Origin: Candidatus Saccharimonadota bacterium
GTDB lineage: Bacteria > Patescibacteriota > Saccharimonadia > Saccharimonadales > Saccharimonadaceae
Reading direction: 5' to 3'
DNA: 64,000 nucleotides
NCBI GenBank assembly: GCA_030528025.1
Contig: JAUMZP010000002.1
Coordinates: forward strand, 198,930-262,929
This document shows positions 53,457-61,810 of this stretch, piece after piece. The notes beneath the pieces are model-generated. The model saw only the letters and a program-made list of their open reading frames with translations. It was not told where the DNA came from and did no database searches. Within the stretch, counting starts at the first letter, position 1; every line of letters begins with the position of its first letter. The translations under genes and the position numbers were made by a program.

Positions 53457-54086
53457 ATGGATGGATTCATTCTAGTGGCAATAAAATTGCTGATTGGCTT
53501 TTTTGCCCTGACAATAATAATTAATCTTTCAGGCAAGGGTAACTTAGCGCCATCATCTGCTAGTGATCAGGTGCAGAACTACGTACTTGGTGGTATTATT
53601 GGTGGCGTTATTTATAATAATAGCATTCAGATTTTGGATTACATCGGTATCTTGTGCATATGGTGCGCGCTGGTGCTGACATTGAAATGGATCAAGCAGT
53701 ATAACGTAAGGGTAAAGCAGCTCATAGATGGCAAGGCATTAATTATTATTGATAATGGAAAAATCAACATTGCAAATTGCAAGAAAGTTGGCTTGAGCGC
53801 TCACGACGTGTCTTTCAAACTACGAACACAGAACATCTATTCGACAGAAAAGGTAAAAAGAGCCGTCGTGGAGCAAGATGGTGAATTGATTATCACGCAG
53901 GAAGGGGAAGAAAATCCAAAATTCCCGCTTATAACAGATGGGCAGCTGCAGGCTGACATTCTGCAGGTAATTGGCAAGGACGAAACGTGGCTGCTGAAAG
54001 AAATGAAAAAGCAGAGGCTGCAGGTGTATAGCGATGTATTTTTGGGAGAGTATGTGGACGGGAAGCTGATTCTGACGGCTTATTGA
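53457..54086 (+). CDS. DUF421 (YetF-like) membrane protein
   Basis: The protein has 209 aa. Two to three N-terminal helices (LVAIKLLIGFFALTIIINLSG, NYVLGGIIGGVIYN and DYIGILCIWCALVLTLKWI). The soluble DUF421 part follows: GKALIIIDNGKINIANCKKVGLSAHDVSFKLRTQNIYSTEKVKRAVVEQDGELIITQEGEENP. The order and the GK...SxxDxV motif (GKGNLAPSSASDQVQN) fit YetF/YdfR proteins, related to spore-protein SpoVA-associated modules in Firmicutes. Function unknown. It is intact between the broken kinase and transporter genes. Confidence 0.8.
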   Translation: MDGFILVAIKLLIGFFALTIIINLSGKGNLAPSSASDQVQNYVLGGIIGGVIYNNSIQILDYIGILCIWCALVLTLKWIKQYNVRVKQLIDGKALIIIDNGKINIANCKKVGLSAHDVSFKLRTQNIYSTEKVKRAVVEQDGELIITQEGEENPKFPLITDGQLQADILQVIGKDETWLLKEMKKQRLQVYSDVFLGEYVDGKLILTAY

Positions 54087-54149
54087 TAAAACGTATTGAC
54101 CTGCACCCCTAGATAACTAGTCTCACTTGTTCTGATACAATAACCTATT

Positions 54150-54488
54150 ATGACTATACATCAATTAAAATTGGCTACCGAGCCTTTTAACGCTATCACC
54201 TCTGGTAATAAAACCATCGAATCGCGACTATACGACGACAAGCGCCGGAAAATTCAAATCGGTGACCAAATAATTTTTACCAATCGAGATAATCCGAGTC
54301 AAACTGCCACTGTTAAAGTAGTCGGTTTGCTGCGCTACGCAACCTTTCATGATCTATTTTCGCATAATGATCCGCAGAAATTTGGTAGTGAGAGTGTTGA
54401 ATGGCTAGAGAATCAGATTAGTAAGTTTTATTCTATCAAAGACCAGCAATTACATGGTGTAGTAGGGATTGAGTTTATACTAATATGA
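54150..54488 (+). CDS. ASCH-domain protein
   Basis: The protein has 112 aa. HQLKLATEPFNAITSGNKTIESRLYDDKRRKIQIGDQIIFTNRDNPSQTATVKVVGLLRYATFHDLF matches the ASCH (ASC-1 homology, PUA-like) fold, with the GxKxxExR motif and a beta barrel. ASCH proteins are predicted RNA binders, and some hydrolyse modified nucleosides such as N4-acetylcytidine. TACAAT lies 8 nt before the ATG. Confidence 0.85.
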   Translation: MTIHQLKLATEPFNAITSGNKTIESRLYDDKRRKIQIGDQIIFTNRDNPSQTATVKVVGLLRYATFHDLFSHNDPQKFGSESVEWLENQISKFYSIKDQQLHGVVGIEFILI

Positions 54489-54594
54489 TGACCCAAGATA
54501 GTTGTATTATGTGATTGTGACTATAACCCTCGCCCATTTCACACTCCCTTCACATACCCTTGCTACACTGACATAGAATCAGGAAAGGAGATCT

Positions 54595-55362
54595 ATGTCA
54601 TTTGTACAACGTGCCTGGTTGTATATCACCAGGAAAAAACTCAAAACGCTGATTTTGCTGGCGATTTTGCTGTGTATGTCGACGATTATGCTGAGTGGAT
54701 TTGCCATCAAGCATTCGACCGACGCGGCGGCGCAGTCACTAGACAAAACGCTTAAGGCCGGCTTCACGCTGGGTAATAATCCGCGTACCAATCCGGGAAC
54801 GGCGCGCGGTTCAGGAACGGTGTCGAATAAAGACATCAACGCGGTGAAGAATCTGGAGGGCGTGACGGACTATGTTAAACGCCAAAATGCCACGGTCGAT
54901 TTTATCAATACCAAACTTGTGCCGTTACCAAGCGGCAGCAGCAGCTATGACGCCGAGAAAGACAAGCAATTTGGTAACGCTGCCACCATCATCGGCGTCA
55001 ATACATCTGAGCTTGAAACCAAGTTCCGGGCTGGAGTGCTCAAGCTCATCGCTGGCCGGCACATCACCAAGCATGATTCACACACAATTTTGGTGCACGA
55101 AGCTTTTGCTAAGGCTAACAACCTGAAGCTTGGCAGCAAGATAAAGCTAAAGGCCAATCAATACGACACCGACAATGAACATCCATCCAAGGACGAAGTT
55201 GAAGTAGAAATCGTCGGTATATTTAGCGGCACAAACCCAAAGCAGGCGACCTACCTGCAGGCTTTTGCCTTCGGCTACATGGTCGTCTTGGTATCAGCTA
55301 TCGCTGCTACCGCGCCAATCATGCGCCAATCACCAAAGCAAATTTTAGCAACACTAAGTTAG
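54595..55362 (+). pseudogene. FtsX/MacB-like ABC permease with a large internal deletion
   Basis: The N-terminus is normal: AWLYITRKKLKTLILLAILLCMSTIMLSGFAI, then a MacB-like outer domain (TKFRAGVLKLIAGRHITKHDSHTILVHEAFAKANNLKLGSKIKL, DEVEVEIVGIFSGTNPKQ). It then jumps within one frame to the last helix (FAFGYMVVLVSAIAATAPIMRQSPKQILATLS). Related permeases have about 450 or more residues with three further helices and an outer strand region in between; here only 255 remain. The join is in frame, so a short protein could be made, but it cannot form the usual four-helix FtsX core. Confidence 0.75.
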
Positions 55363-55370
55363 GAGATAGT

Positions 55371-56025
55371 ATGTCACTACTTACATTACACGATATCGTT
55401 TATTCATACCCAGGCGACACCAGCAACGTGCTGAATGGTATTAATTATCACTTTGAAAAGGGCACATTCTACGCCATCGTCGGTAGTTCTGGGGGCTGGC
55501 AAGTCGACCCTACTCGGGCTCCTAGCAGGGCTAGACACGCCGACCGGCGGGCAGATTTTGTTTGATGATAAAGGCATCGCCGAGCAGGGGTACTCGCATC
55601 ATCGCAAGCACAACATCTCGCTGGTGTTTCAGAATTATAATCTGATCGATTATCTGACACCGCTAGAAAACTTAAAATTGGTTAATGCCAAGGCTACCAA
55701 CGAAACGCTATATGCCATGGGGCTCGACGACGATCATATCAATCGCAACGTTATGAAACTGTCTGGCGGCCAGCAACAACGCGTGGCGATCGACCGAGCG
55801 CTGGTGTCCTCCGCACCGATCATCTTGGCGGACGAGCCAACTGGCAATCTGGACGAAGCTACCGCTGCGGATATCATCACTATCCTGCGCCAAGCCGCCC
55901 ACGAAAACAACAAATGCGTCATCGTCGTCACTCACAGCAAACAGCTCGCTAAAGGGGTGGATGTGGTGTTGACGCTCAAAGACAAAATGCTTCGGCCCAG
56001 CAAGAACAATAAAAGGCGTAGCTAG
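55371..56025 (+). pseudogene. ABC transporter ATPase, single-base shift in Walker A
   Basis: LTLHDIVYSYPGDTSNVLNGINYHFEKGTFYAIVGSSG continues, after one extra G in the G5 run at 55491-55495, in the second frame as AGKSTLLGLLAGLDTPTGGQILFDDKGI. The rest is intact: VFQNYNLIDYLTPLENL (Q loop), LSGGQQQRVAIDRAL (signature) and PIILADEPTGNLDEATA (Walker B). MacB/LolD/BceA type. With four G the gene would encode a normal protein of about 217 aa, so this is either an error, a switchable run or a very recent loss. Confidence 0.85.
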
Positions 56026-56028
56026 GAT

Positions 56029-57075
56029 TTAATCGTGGTACAGATAGTGCCGCAATCTGTCAGGCAAAGCAGGCGCGAGCATGTCGTAGGCGTTGCTAGT
56101 CAGGGCAATTGACAGCTGGTCGCGTGGCTGACGCTTGGATAATTTCGTCATACCAAAGAGCTCTGGACTCACGTGTCCACCGAGAATAGTGTCGAGTCGG
56201 CCAAAACCAGCGGTTAGGCGAATAGCGTACTCATTATGCGCATGAGCAATATCAGTAAGATCGTTGAGCAGCGGAATGAGTGTGTTGTTGCCAAAAGCCG
56301 CCCGCTGCTCAGGTGAGAAACGTGCATTGTAGCTGCGCGGCAGTGGCACTGCAAGATTTTGCCCATCGCCTGTCCAGTCAATCAGATCGCCGCCATAACG
56401 CTGCACGGCAGTGAGTGCTTGGCTACCAAAGCGAATGAGAAATGAGCGCAGCTCTCCGTCATTACGCGCTATCTCCTTGGTTGAATGCGATACATCCCAC
56501 ATGGCAAGCGCAACGTTTGGTGTAGTGGGTGATTTAAGCGCTAGCATATCGGCAACTGACTGAGTAGGATATGATGCTCGCGCCAATGCTTGCAGCGCTG
56601 TAACGCCAACACCGAGAGTAGTTTTGACGCTGTCGTATTGCCATAGTATTTCCAGTTCGCTCAGCTGACGTTTGGCTGGCGTACGGTCTTTTGTAAAAGC
56701 GGCTTGCAAGACGGCGTGTTGGTCGGGTAGTGGTAAGTTGAGGACGCGATGATTAGGATTCATCGCACTATCAGTCAGCGTAATGTTATCCTGGTTTTCC
56801 TCGATAACACGTCCAGCAACTGACGACCCATCAACGCGGTGCCCTGTAATATGTGTTTCTTGAAAATCAAATCGGTCATCAGCCGGACCGTGTGGTGAAC
56901 ACGCAGTAGCAACTGCCCCAATTGAATCAGGATTGCATTCATCATGCATAAAGACGGTAGCTGCATCTGGCAACGTATCAGCCATGGGTGCGTGCTGCAG
57001 AAAATCACTTACTGTTTGCACAAGTGCTTGCTGGTAGTCATACGCTGGTGTGGCGTGCGAAGTTTCGTGGTGCAT
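56029..57075 (-). CDS. Putative class III nucleotidyl-cyclase-fold protein
   Basis: The protein has 348 aa. Residues 1-150 are unrecognised. From about 188 the order resembles the adenylate/guanylate cyclase catalytic domain: ALAMWDVSHST with D194 (metal site 1), FGSQALTAVQRYGGDLIDWTGDGQNLAVPLP with D237 in GDG (metal site 2), RLTAGFGRLDTILGG (usually GxxxGxxxxGxxG), and QLSIALTSNAYDML (usually AxRLxxxA...I.VS..AY..L). The substrate-selecting Lys/Asp pair and transition-state Asn/Arg are not clear. It may make a cyclic nucleotide or be a degenerate relative. The end lies 3 nt from the ABC ATPase end, convergent. Confidence 0.5.
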   Translation of the reverse strand: MHHETSHATPAYDYQQALVQTVSDFLQHAPMADTLPDAATVFMHDECNPDSIGAVATACSPHGPADDRFDFQETHITGHRVDGSSVAGRVIEENQDNITLTDSAMNPNHRVLNLPLPDQHAVLQAAFTKDRTPAKRQLSELEILWQYDSVKTTLGVGVTALQALARASYPTQSVADMLALKSPTTPNVALAMWDVSHSTKEIARNDGELRSFLIRFGSQALTAVQRYGGDLIDWTGDGQNLAVPLPRSYNARFSPEQRAAFGNNTLIPLLNDLTDIAHAHNEYAIRLTAGFGRLDTILGGHVSPELFGMTKLSKRQPRDQLSIALTSNAYDMLAPALPDRLRHYLYHD

Positions 57076-57130
57076 TAGTTATATTATGCCACATATTGGT
57101 GAAATAGGGTATGATTAAAGGACGCCTGGC

Positions 57131-58078
57131 TCACGACTGGCGCTTCTTCATATATTTCGCGGTCTCCTCCCAGAGCGGGTTATCCTTGTATGGTACGCCA
57201 TCGTGCGCCCAATACCACCAAAAGTATCCACCAACGTAGCGTGGAGTGTGCTGCGGCATGGCATAATAATGCCGAAACAGCTGTAGTTTACGCGCCATCG
57301 AGGCATGCTCGCTGGGTGTGCCGCACTCGCCAATGCCAAGCTTGGCCTCTGGGAAGAGCGTCTCAAGCTCAGTAAAGACCTGTCGCCAGTTGGGCTGGTA
57401 GCCATCGTTGTCATCGTCGTAGTAGCTGACGAGGACATAATCGACGCCCTGCTTCAGATCATCGGGTAGGTATGTTTGTAGCCACTCTTTCATGCTCAGT
57501 GTGCTTCCGTTTGGCGGGAAGTAGTAGGGAACAAGCGCCGCCGCAGCATGCTTATCCTTAATGTATCGGTAGGCACTAGCCACCTTCGCGGCAGTAAGGC
57601 GAGGGTCTTCTTGGATCCACTCTTGGCCATTCATTTCATTGCCAACCTCCCATATCGCTACGTAGTGAGATAAATACTGGTAAGACTCAGCAAAGCGTTG
57701 TTGATAGCGCTCAGTGCTGTAGCTGTGAATATCAGAAGAATCAACGGGCTGGGCCATGATATCGGCCACGCGATGAATCGCCTTGAATAGCCCACGGTAA
57801 CTCTGCGGCGATCTATCTTTAGACATAACGATCCGCACCGTTGGCCGAGCAGGCAAACGCTGAAGAGCCTCCACGATATCAGCAAGCCGTCTCGTGCCCT
57901 CCCAGCTGTCGTCGATCGTCAGGCCATAGAGCATACGTGATGATGCATGATGAGAAGGTGAATGGTTCGCGCTGCCTTGCGGAGTAGAGTGTGACGCTGG
58001 CGCTAGCACGCGCAGCAGCACATACATCAGCAAACAAAGCAATAGAATAAGACCAGCAATATGAACGTATTTTGGCAT
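57131..58078 (-). CDS. Membrane-anchored glycoside-hydrolase-like TIM-barrel protein
   Basis: The protein has 315 aa. An N-terminal signal anchor (VHIAGLILLLCLLMYVLLRVLA, about 5-26) and a Ser/His-rich linker precede the barrel (from about 48, LYGLTIDDSWEGTRRLADIVEALQRL). The pattern fits clan GH-A: IWEVGNEMNG with E148 as acid/base after strand 4, and AKLGIGECGTPSEH with E251 as nucleophile on strand 7. GGYFWWYWAHDG is a substrate-site strand 8. Which sugar is cut cannot be told. An extracytoplasmic enzyme, possibly acting on host polysaccharide (inference). Confidence 0.65.
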   Translation of the reverse strand: MPKYVHIAGLILLLCLLMYVLLRVLAPASHSTPQGSANHSPSHHASSRMLYGLTIDDSWEGTRRLADIVEALQRLPARPTVRIVMSKDRSPQSYRGLFKAIHRVADIMAQPVDSSDIHSYSTERYQQRFAESYQYLSHYVAIWEVGNEMNGQEWIQEDPRLTAAKVASAYRYIKDKHAAAALVPYYFPPNGSTLSMKEWLQTYLPDDLKQGVDYVLVSYYDDDNDGYQPNWRQVFTELETLFPEAKLGIGECGTPSEHASMARKLQLFRHYYAMPQHTPRYVGGYFWWYWAHDGVPYKDNPLWEETAKYMKKRQS

Positions 58079-58125
58079 ATAATAAGCTCCTCACAAGGTA
58101 GTATATCAAGGCGCAGTTTTATATC

Positions 58126-58488
58126 AAAAAGGCGAATTTCGAAATTCGCCTTTTTTACCCTGCTTTTACTCTGTTACAGCGGGTTCTTTTTCTCTTCTTT
58201 TATATATTTATATATAATAGGAGAGAAATCGATATGGATATATATGGATGTATAGAGAGACATAGAGAATAAGTGTAGATATATAGAGAAAGATAAAGAT
58301 AAGAAGATAAAGAATAGATAAATAAAGAGATATAAAGATAAGTAAAGATATAAAAAGATCGATAAATAAATGAACTAGAAATAGATAGAGAGATAGCAAT
58401 ATAGAGAAAGAGATGTATAGATATATAGAGATGGATAGAGAAATAGATAGAGAAATATGAGAAAGAGAGTTATAGAGATAGAGAGATG
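58126..58488 (+). repeat. GATA-rich intergenic repeat element, copy B
   Basis: Same order as copy A at 3451-3791. A perfect 30-nt palindrome (58126-58155, half-site AAAAAGGCGAATTTC) is followed by TTACCCTG (58155-58162), a pyrimidine tract, TATATATTTATATATAATA and GGAGAGAAATCGATATGG (to 58237), and then a long AGATA/TAGA/GAGA tract. Only four C occur on the top strand between 58261 and 58488. By eye about 75 of 85 positions of the conserved core match copy A. It occupies most of the 565-nt divergent gap; the remaining 155 nt before the next gene show only its promoter. Confidence 0.8.
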
Positions 58489-58630
58489 CGTTATAACGTT
58501 ATAAAGATAGAAGAGGTAGCCAAGTGTGTACGATGCCCTGCAGGTAGTGCATCTCCGATAAATGAGTCAGGGGTAATGCGTACATAATAAGAACGTATAC
58601 CATGTTTATGTCACATCAGTAATAAAGTGG

Positions 58631-58636
58631 TATAAT
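58631..58636 (+). promoter_or_regulatory. -10 element of the methyltransferase gene (leaderless start)
   Basis: TATAAT, seven bases (CATACGC), ATG at 58644. Confidence 0.6.
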
Positions 58637-58643
58637 CATACGC

Positions 58644-59102
58644 ATGAAGAAGCATATGATATATAACCATATTCCTGATTTTTGTCTCTTCGGCTTCGGC
58701 TTTGCTGCTTTAGCAGTAGCGTGGACGTGGCCAGGGACAGTAGTGATTGCTAGCGAATGGTGGCTGGTAGGTGCTGCTTGCATTGTTGTGGCTGTGTTTA
58801 TAATGCATGCAACGATGCGCGCTTTGCGCCGAGCTGCAACCTCAACCAACCCGCTTGATGAGCCAAGCGAGCTGCTCACCACGGGGCCGTTCAATTTCTC
58901 GCGCAATCCACTCTATCTTGCATATATCTTGGCGGTACTTGGTTGCGCGTTGGTGAGCGGCTCATGGCTAGCGTTGCTGTGCCCAGTGGTGTGCTTTGGC
59001 GTGCTAAACTGGCTCATTATTCCAATCGAAGAGCACGCCATCCATCACATCTTTGACGAGCGCTACGAGTGGTACTGCCGACGGGTGCGGCGCTGGCTGT
59101 AG
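58644..59102 (+). CDS. PEMT/ICMT-type membrane methyltransferase family protein
   Basis: The protein has 152 aa with four hydrophobic segments. The C-terminal signature LLTTGPFNFSRNPLYLAYILAVLGCALVSGSWLAL ... IIPIEEHAIHHIFDERYEWYCRRVRRWL has the conserved GPxxxxRNPxY and ExxxxxxFxxxYxxYxxxVxRW of the isoprenylcysteine carboxyl methyltransferase/phospholipid methyltransferase superfamily, with the SAM site formed by RNP and the EE/H region. The substrate is unknown (lipid or prenyl group). The Lnt-like gene starts 5 nt after its stop. Confidence 0.85.
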   Translation: MKKHMIYNHIPDFCLFGFGFAALAVAWTWPGTVVIASEWWLVGAACIVVAVFIMHATMRALRRAATSTNPLDEPSELLTTGPFNFSRNPLYLAYILAVLGCALVSGSWLALLCPVVCFGVLNWLIIPIEEHAIHHIFDERYEWYCRRVRRWL

Positions 59103-59107
59103 TGTCT

Positions 59108-60424
59108 ATGGTGTGCAAGCACATAGAACCTATGCGCTTTATGATAATACGGCGAGCAGCTCGGCCATATGTTTTTGCAGCGATATCTGGCATTGTTGTG
59201 GCAGGAACGGCTTTTGCCCCACATTGGCTTCTGCAGCTACCAGTATTTTTTGCATTGGCATTGCTGTTTGTAACAGTGCGACGACTGTCGGGCGTGCATC
59301 TTTATGGCGTTGGTGCTTGTTTCTTGCTGGCATGGCTCTTACCAACGACCTATTGGTATTACTATTTTATGTCGCCCGGCGTGGCACTTGGTGCAAGTGC
59401 TGGTTGGGCGCTTTTGCAGGCCAATCTGTTTTGGATTATAGCTCTGCGTCGGTATATTCGGACATACTGTGCTGTAGTGCTCTTTGTTATTGCATGGTGC
59501 ACATTGACGTATATACGAACCCATGCACCAGTGGTAGAGGATTGGTGGATTCCCCATCTTGGCTATAGCGTGTGGCGTCATAGCAGTATCACCATGTGGA
59601 GTGTCTATGGCGGCGAAGCAGTGCTCGAAGCGATTGTATTACTCTGCGGCGTGAGTATAGCGTGGCTGATAGTGCATGCTCGTATGAGCGTATGGATATG
59701 TATGAGCTGTGGGCTTGTTTTACTCGTGGCAATAGCAAATAGTATTGCTGTGCATATGCCAGCCAAGCCACTCCCTCCAGTGATTGCACTCCAAAAGATG
59801 ACACGTGGCGGCGTTGATACACCCGCTACTGAAGCTGATGTGCAGGATCTTATACACCTGACAAAGCGCGCAATTGCACAGTACCAATATCCTCATGCGA
59901 CAATCATCTGGCCAGAAAATTCTATCCCATCTGCACTGCACACAACAATTGCAGCCTTTGCACAAAAAGAATCGATCAACATCGTCTACCACACAACAGA
60001 AAAAGACGATACAAGAATATACAAGAAAGTCGTACTGGTAGATCAGTCTGGTCGCAGTATACTAACAAATTACAAAGCGCATCTTGCGCCAGATGAATCA
60101 ATTGGCATAGCGCGTTATTCACGCGTAATTGCTACGCATAATGCTACGAAAGTTACGGCATATGTTTGCTATGACATACACTACCCAGATATTGTTGAGC
60201 GGCTCAAGGGGAGTGACGTTGCCTATATTCCGCTGAATGATGCTGCGTATGGCTATCTGCAAAAGCAATTTCACGCAGCGGATAGTGTTATTCATGCGAG
60301 GCAGGCACAAACAGCCGTTGTTTTGGCAGGTACAGATGGGCCAACCATGATTATTAACAGCAACGGTATCATCGTTGACCGCTTGATAGGGAATACTACT
60401 GGATTCATTGGATATAGCAAATAA
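59108..60424 (+). CDS. Apolipoprotein N-acyltransferase-like (Lnt) protein
   Basis: The protein has 438 aa. About seven helices (residues 20-215) precede a carbon-nitrogen hydrolase domain. The catalytic triad is visible: E270 in IIWPENSIP, K323 in LTNYKAHLAP and C354 in AYVCYDIHYPD. Lnt adds the third acyl chain to lipoproteins at the outer face of the membrane. Length is below the usual 500 because the N-terminal membrane part is short. The pairing with a membrane methyltransferase suggests a joint lipid-modification function (inference). Start could also be one of the Met codons a few residues later. Confidence 0.8.
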   Translation: MVCKHIEPMRFMIIRRAARPYVFAAISGIVVAGTAFAPHWLLQLPVFFALALLFVTVRRLSGVHLYGVGACFLLAWLLPTTYWYYYFMSPGVALGASAGWALLQANLFWIIALRRYIRTYCAVVLFVIAWCTLTYIRTHAPVVEDWWIPHLGYSVWRHSSITMWSVYGGEAVLEAIVLLCGVSIAWLIVHARMSVWICMSCGLVLLVAIANSIAVHMPAKPLPPVIALQKMTRGGVDTPATEADVQDLIHLTKRAIAQYQYPHATIIWPENSIPSALHTTIAAFAQKESINIVYHTTEKDDTRIYKKVVLVDQSGRSILTNYKAHLAPDESIGIARYSRVIATHNATKVTAYVCYDIHYPDIVERLKGSDVAYIPLNDAAYGYLQKQFHAADSVIHARQAQTAVVLAGTDGPTMIINSNGIIVDRLIGNTTGFIGYSK

Positions 60425-60579
60425 GAGCGCGTGCTTTGTGTAGTATACGATAACTTGAGGTGAGCTGTGTATCTTTCTTACTGGGCAAACAGGGATAAGG
60501 CGTGCAGTGTTGGCTGTAAAGTGCTCATTAATCCATACTGTGATAAGAGATACGTGTACTATCTCCAAAAATTTACTGC

Positions 60580-60585
60580 TATACT
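60580..60585 (+). promoter_or_regulatory. -10 element of the frameshifted membrane-protein gene
   Basis: TATACT, seven bases (AGACACT), ATG at 60593. Confidence 0.5.
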
Positions 60586-60592
60586 AGACACT

Positions 60593-61170
60593 ATGAATAT
60601 TATTGCACTTGCATTTGGCCTTGGCGTGGCTGGGTTTGATGTGTTTGGCGCAGTGCTGGTTGTGCTGCTGGTGGCAAGCAAACTACCCAAGCAAAGAATC
60701 GCTGCATTTGCGCTCGTCGTCTTAGTGGGGATGGTCACTGCTGGTGTAGCGGCATCGCTCCTACTTGGCGGCAGTGCCGAGTTATTTGCCCAGGCACTCC
60801 ATCATGTACCAGCTTGTGTGTGGGTAGGCGCAGCATTGTGCTTGGTGGCATTATCTATGCGGCCAGTGCCTTTACGGACCCATCATTCCTCGCAGTGATC
60901 GCTATAGCGAGCCGCGAACAGTCACTCTTTGCTGTTATCATAGCGCACGTCGTGTGGTTGCTTGTTAGTCAGGGGCTATTCTTTGGCCTTGTCATCGCGA
61001 TTGTGTGCGATAGGCACCAACCCCTCATAGCCTGGTTCGAGCGGGTGCGGGCCCAGTACAGCACGCTCATTCACTCAAGTATTACAGTGGTTATCGTGCT
61101 GTGCGGGCTTATTCTGCTTGCAGATATGGCAGCCTTCTTGCTGAGTGGCCATTGGCTACTGCCTGAGTAG
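60593..61170 (+). pseudogene. Unidentified membrane protein split by a frameshift
   Basis: MNIIALAFGLGVAGFDVFGAVLVVLLVASKL and two more helices run in one frame to about 60840. The next frame continues GGIIYAASAFTDPSFLAVIAIASREQ, VVWLLVSQGLFFGLVIAIVCDR and VVIVLCGLILLADMAAFLL to the stop at 61170. The hydrophobic periodicity continues across the join, so I read this as one protein of about 190 aa with six helices and a one-base shift. The repeated loop (GFDVFGA ... FTDPSF) hints at a duplicated transporter half. No family named. Confidence 0.55.
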
Positions 61171-61218
61171 TGGGCGGCAACTACCGCCCAGCAACATGAC
61201 GCTCGCCGTGTATCTTTG

Positions 61219-61224
61219 TATAAT
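61219..61224 (+). promoter_or_regulatory. -10 element of the DUF1697 gene
   Basis: TATAAT, six bases, ATG at 61231. It favours this start over the ATG at 61264. Confidence 0.6.
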
Positions 61225-61230
61225 AGCACT

Positions 61231-61810
61231 ATGCACACGTTACAGCACACCACAGCAAAACTAATGCGCTACGCACTGCTGCTTCGCGGCATTAATGTTG
61301 GCGGCAAGCATAGGGTGAGTATGGATCGCCTGAAGGCGGACTTGATGGAGCTGGGCTTTCGTAGCGTCGTCTCGTATATCAATAGCGGCAATCTGTTTTT
61401 TTAATAGCAGCGAACCGGAGGAGGCGATTCAGCGCACCCTGGCGCGCTATTTTGACGCGACCTATGACTTCCCAGTGCCATTTATTATCATCAGCGCTGC
61501 TACGCTTCAGCAAGAGGTAGCTCAACTACCCAGCTGGTGGCAGGATGACACGGCCTACCGACGGGATGCGCTGTTCTACTTGCCAGAGGCGGATAAGACG
61601 GCGGTTGAGGCAGAGGCAGCCACCTGGGCGAACGATCGCGAGCAGCTCTATTTTGGGCGCACCGCGTTCTTCTATTGCAATCACGATCAAGCCGATTATC
61701 TCACATCAAACTACCATAAAAAGCTACTCAAAGCCCGGTTTTATAAGCAGCTCACAATTCGTAACGGCAAAACCTTTCAGAAAATAATCGAACGAACATT
61801 GGAGGACTAA
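61231..61810 (+). pseudogene. DUF1697 family protein, frameshift in a T7 run
   Basis: YALLLRGINVGGKHRVSMDRLKADLMELGFRSVVSYINSGNLFF is the classical DUF1697 start. A run of seven T (61396-61402) shifts the frame into TAA TAG. With six T the protein continues NSSEPEEAIQRTLARYF and joins the remaining frame (VPFIIISAATLQQEVAQLPSWW ... GKTFQKIIERTLED). Full length would be about 192 aa. The function of DUF1697 is unknown. The single lesion in a homopolymer could be a sequencing error. Confidence 0.8.

Noticed and set aside
58208-58399. Hydrophobic minus-strand ORF of 63 aa
   Set aside because: It lies wholly inside the GATA-rich tract of copy B. The Leu/Ile/Tyr/Ser composition simply follows from reading a C-poor purine/AT strand backwards, and copy A has no equivalent ORF.
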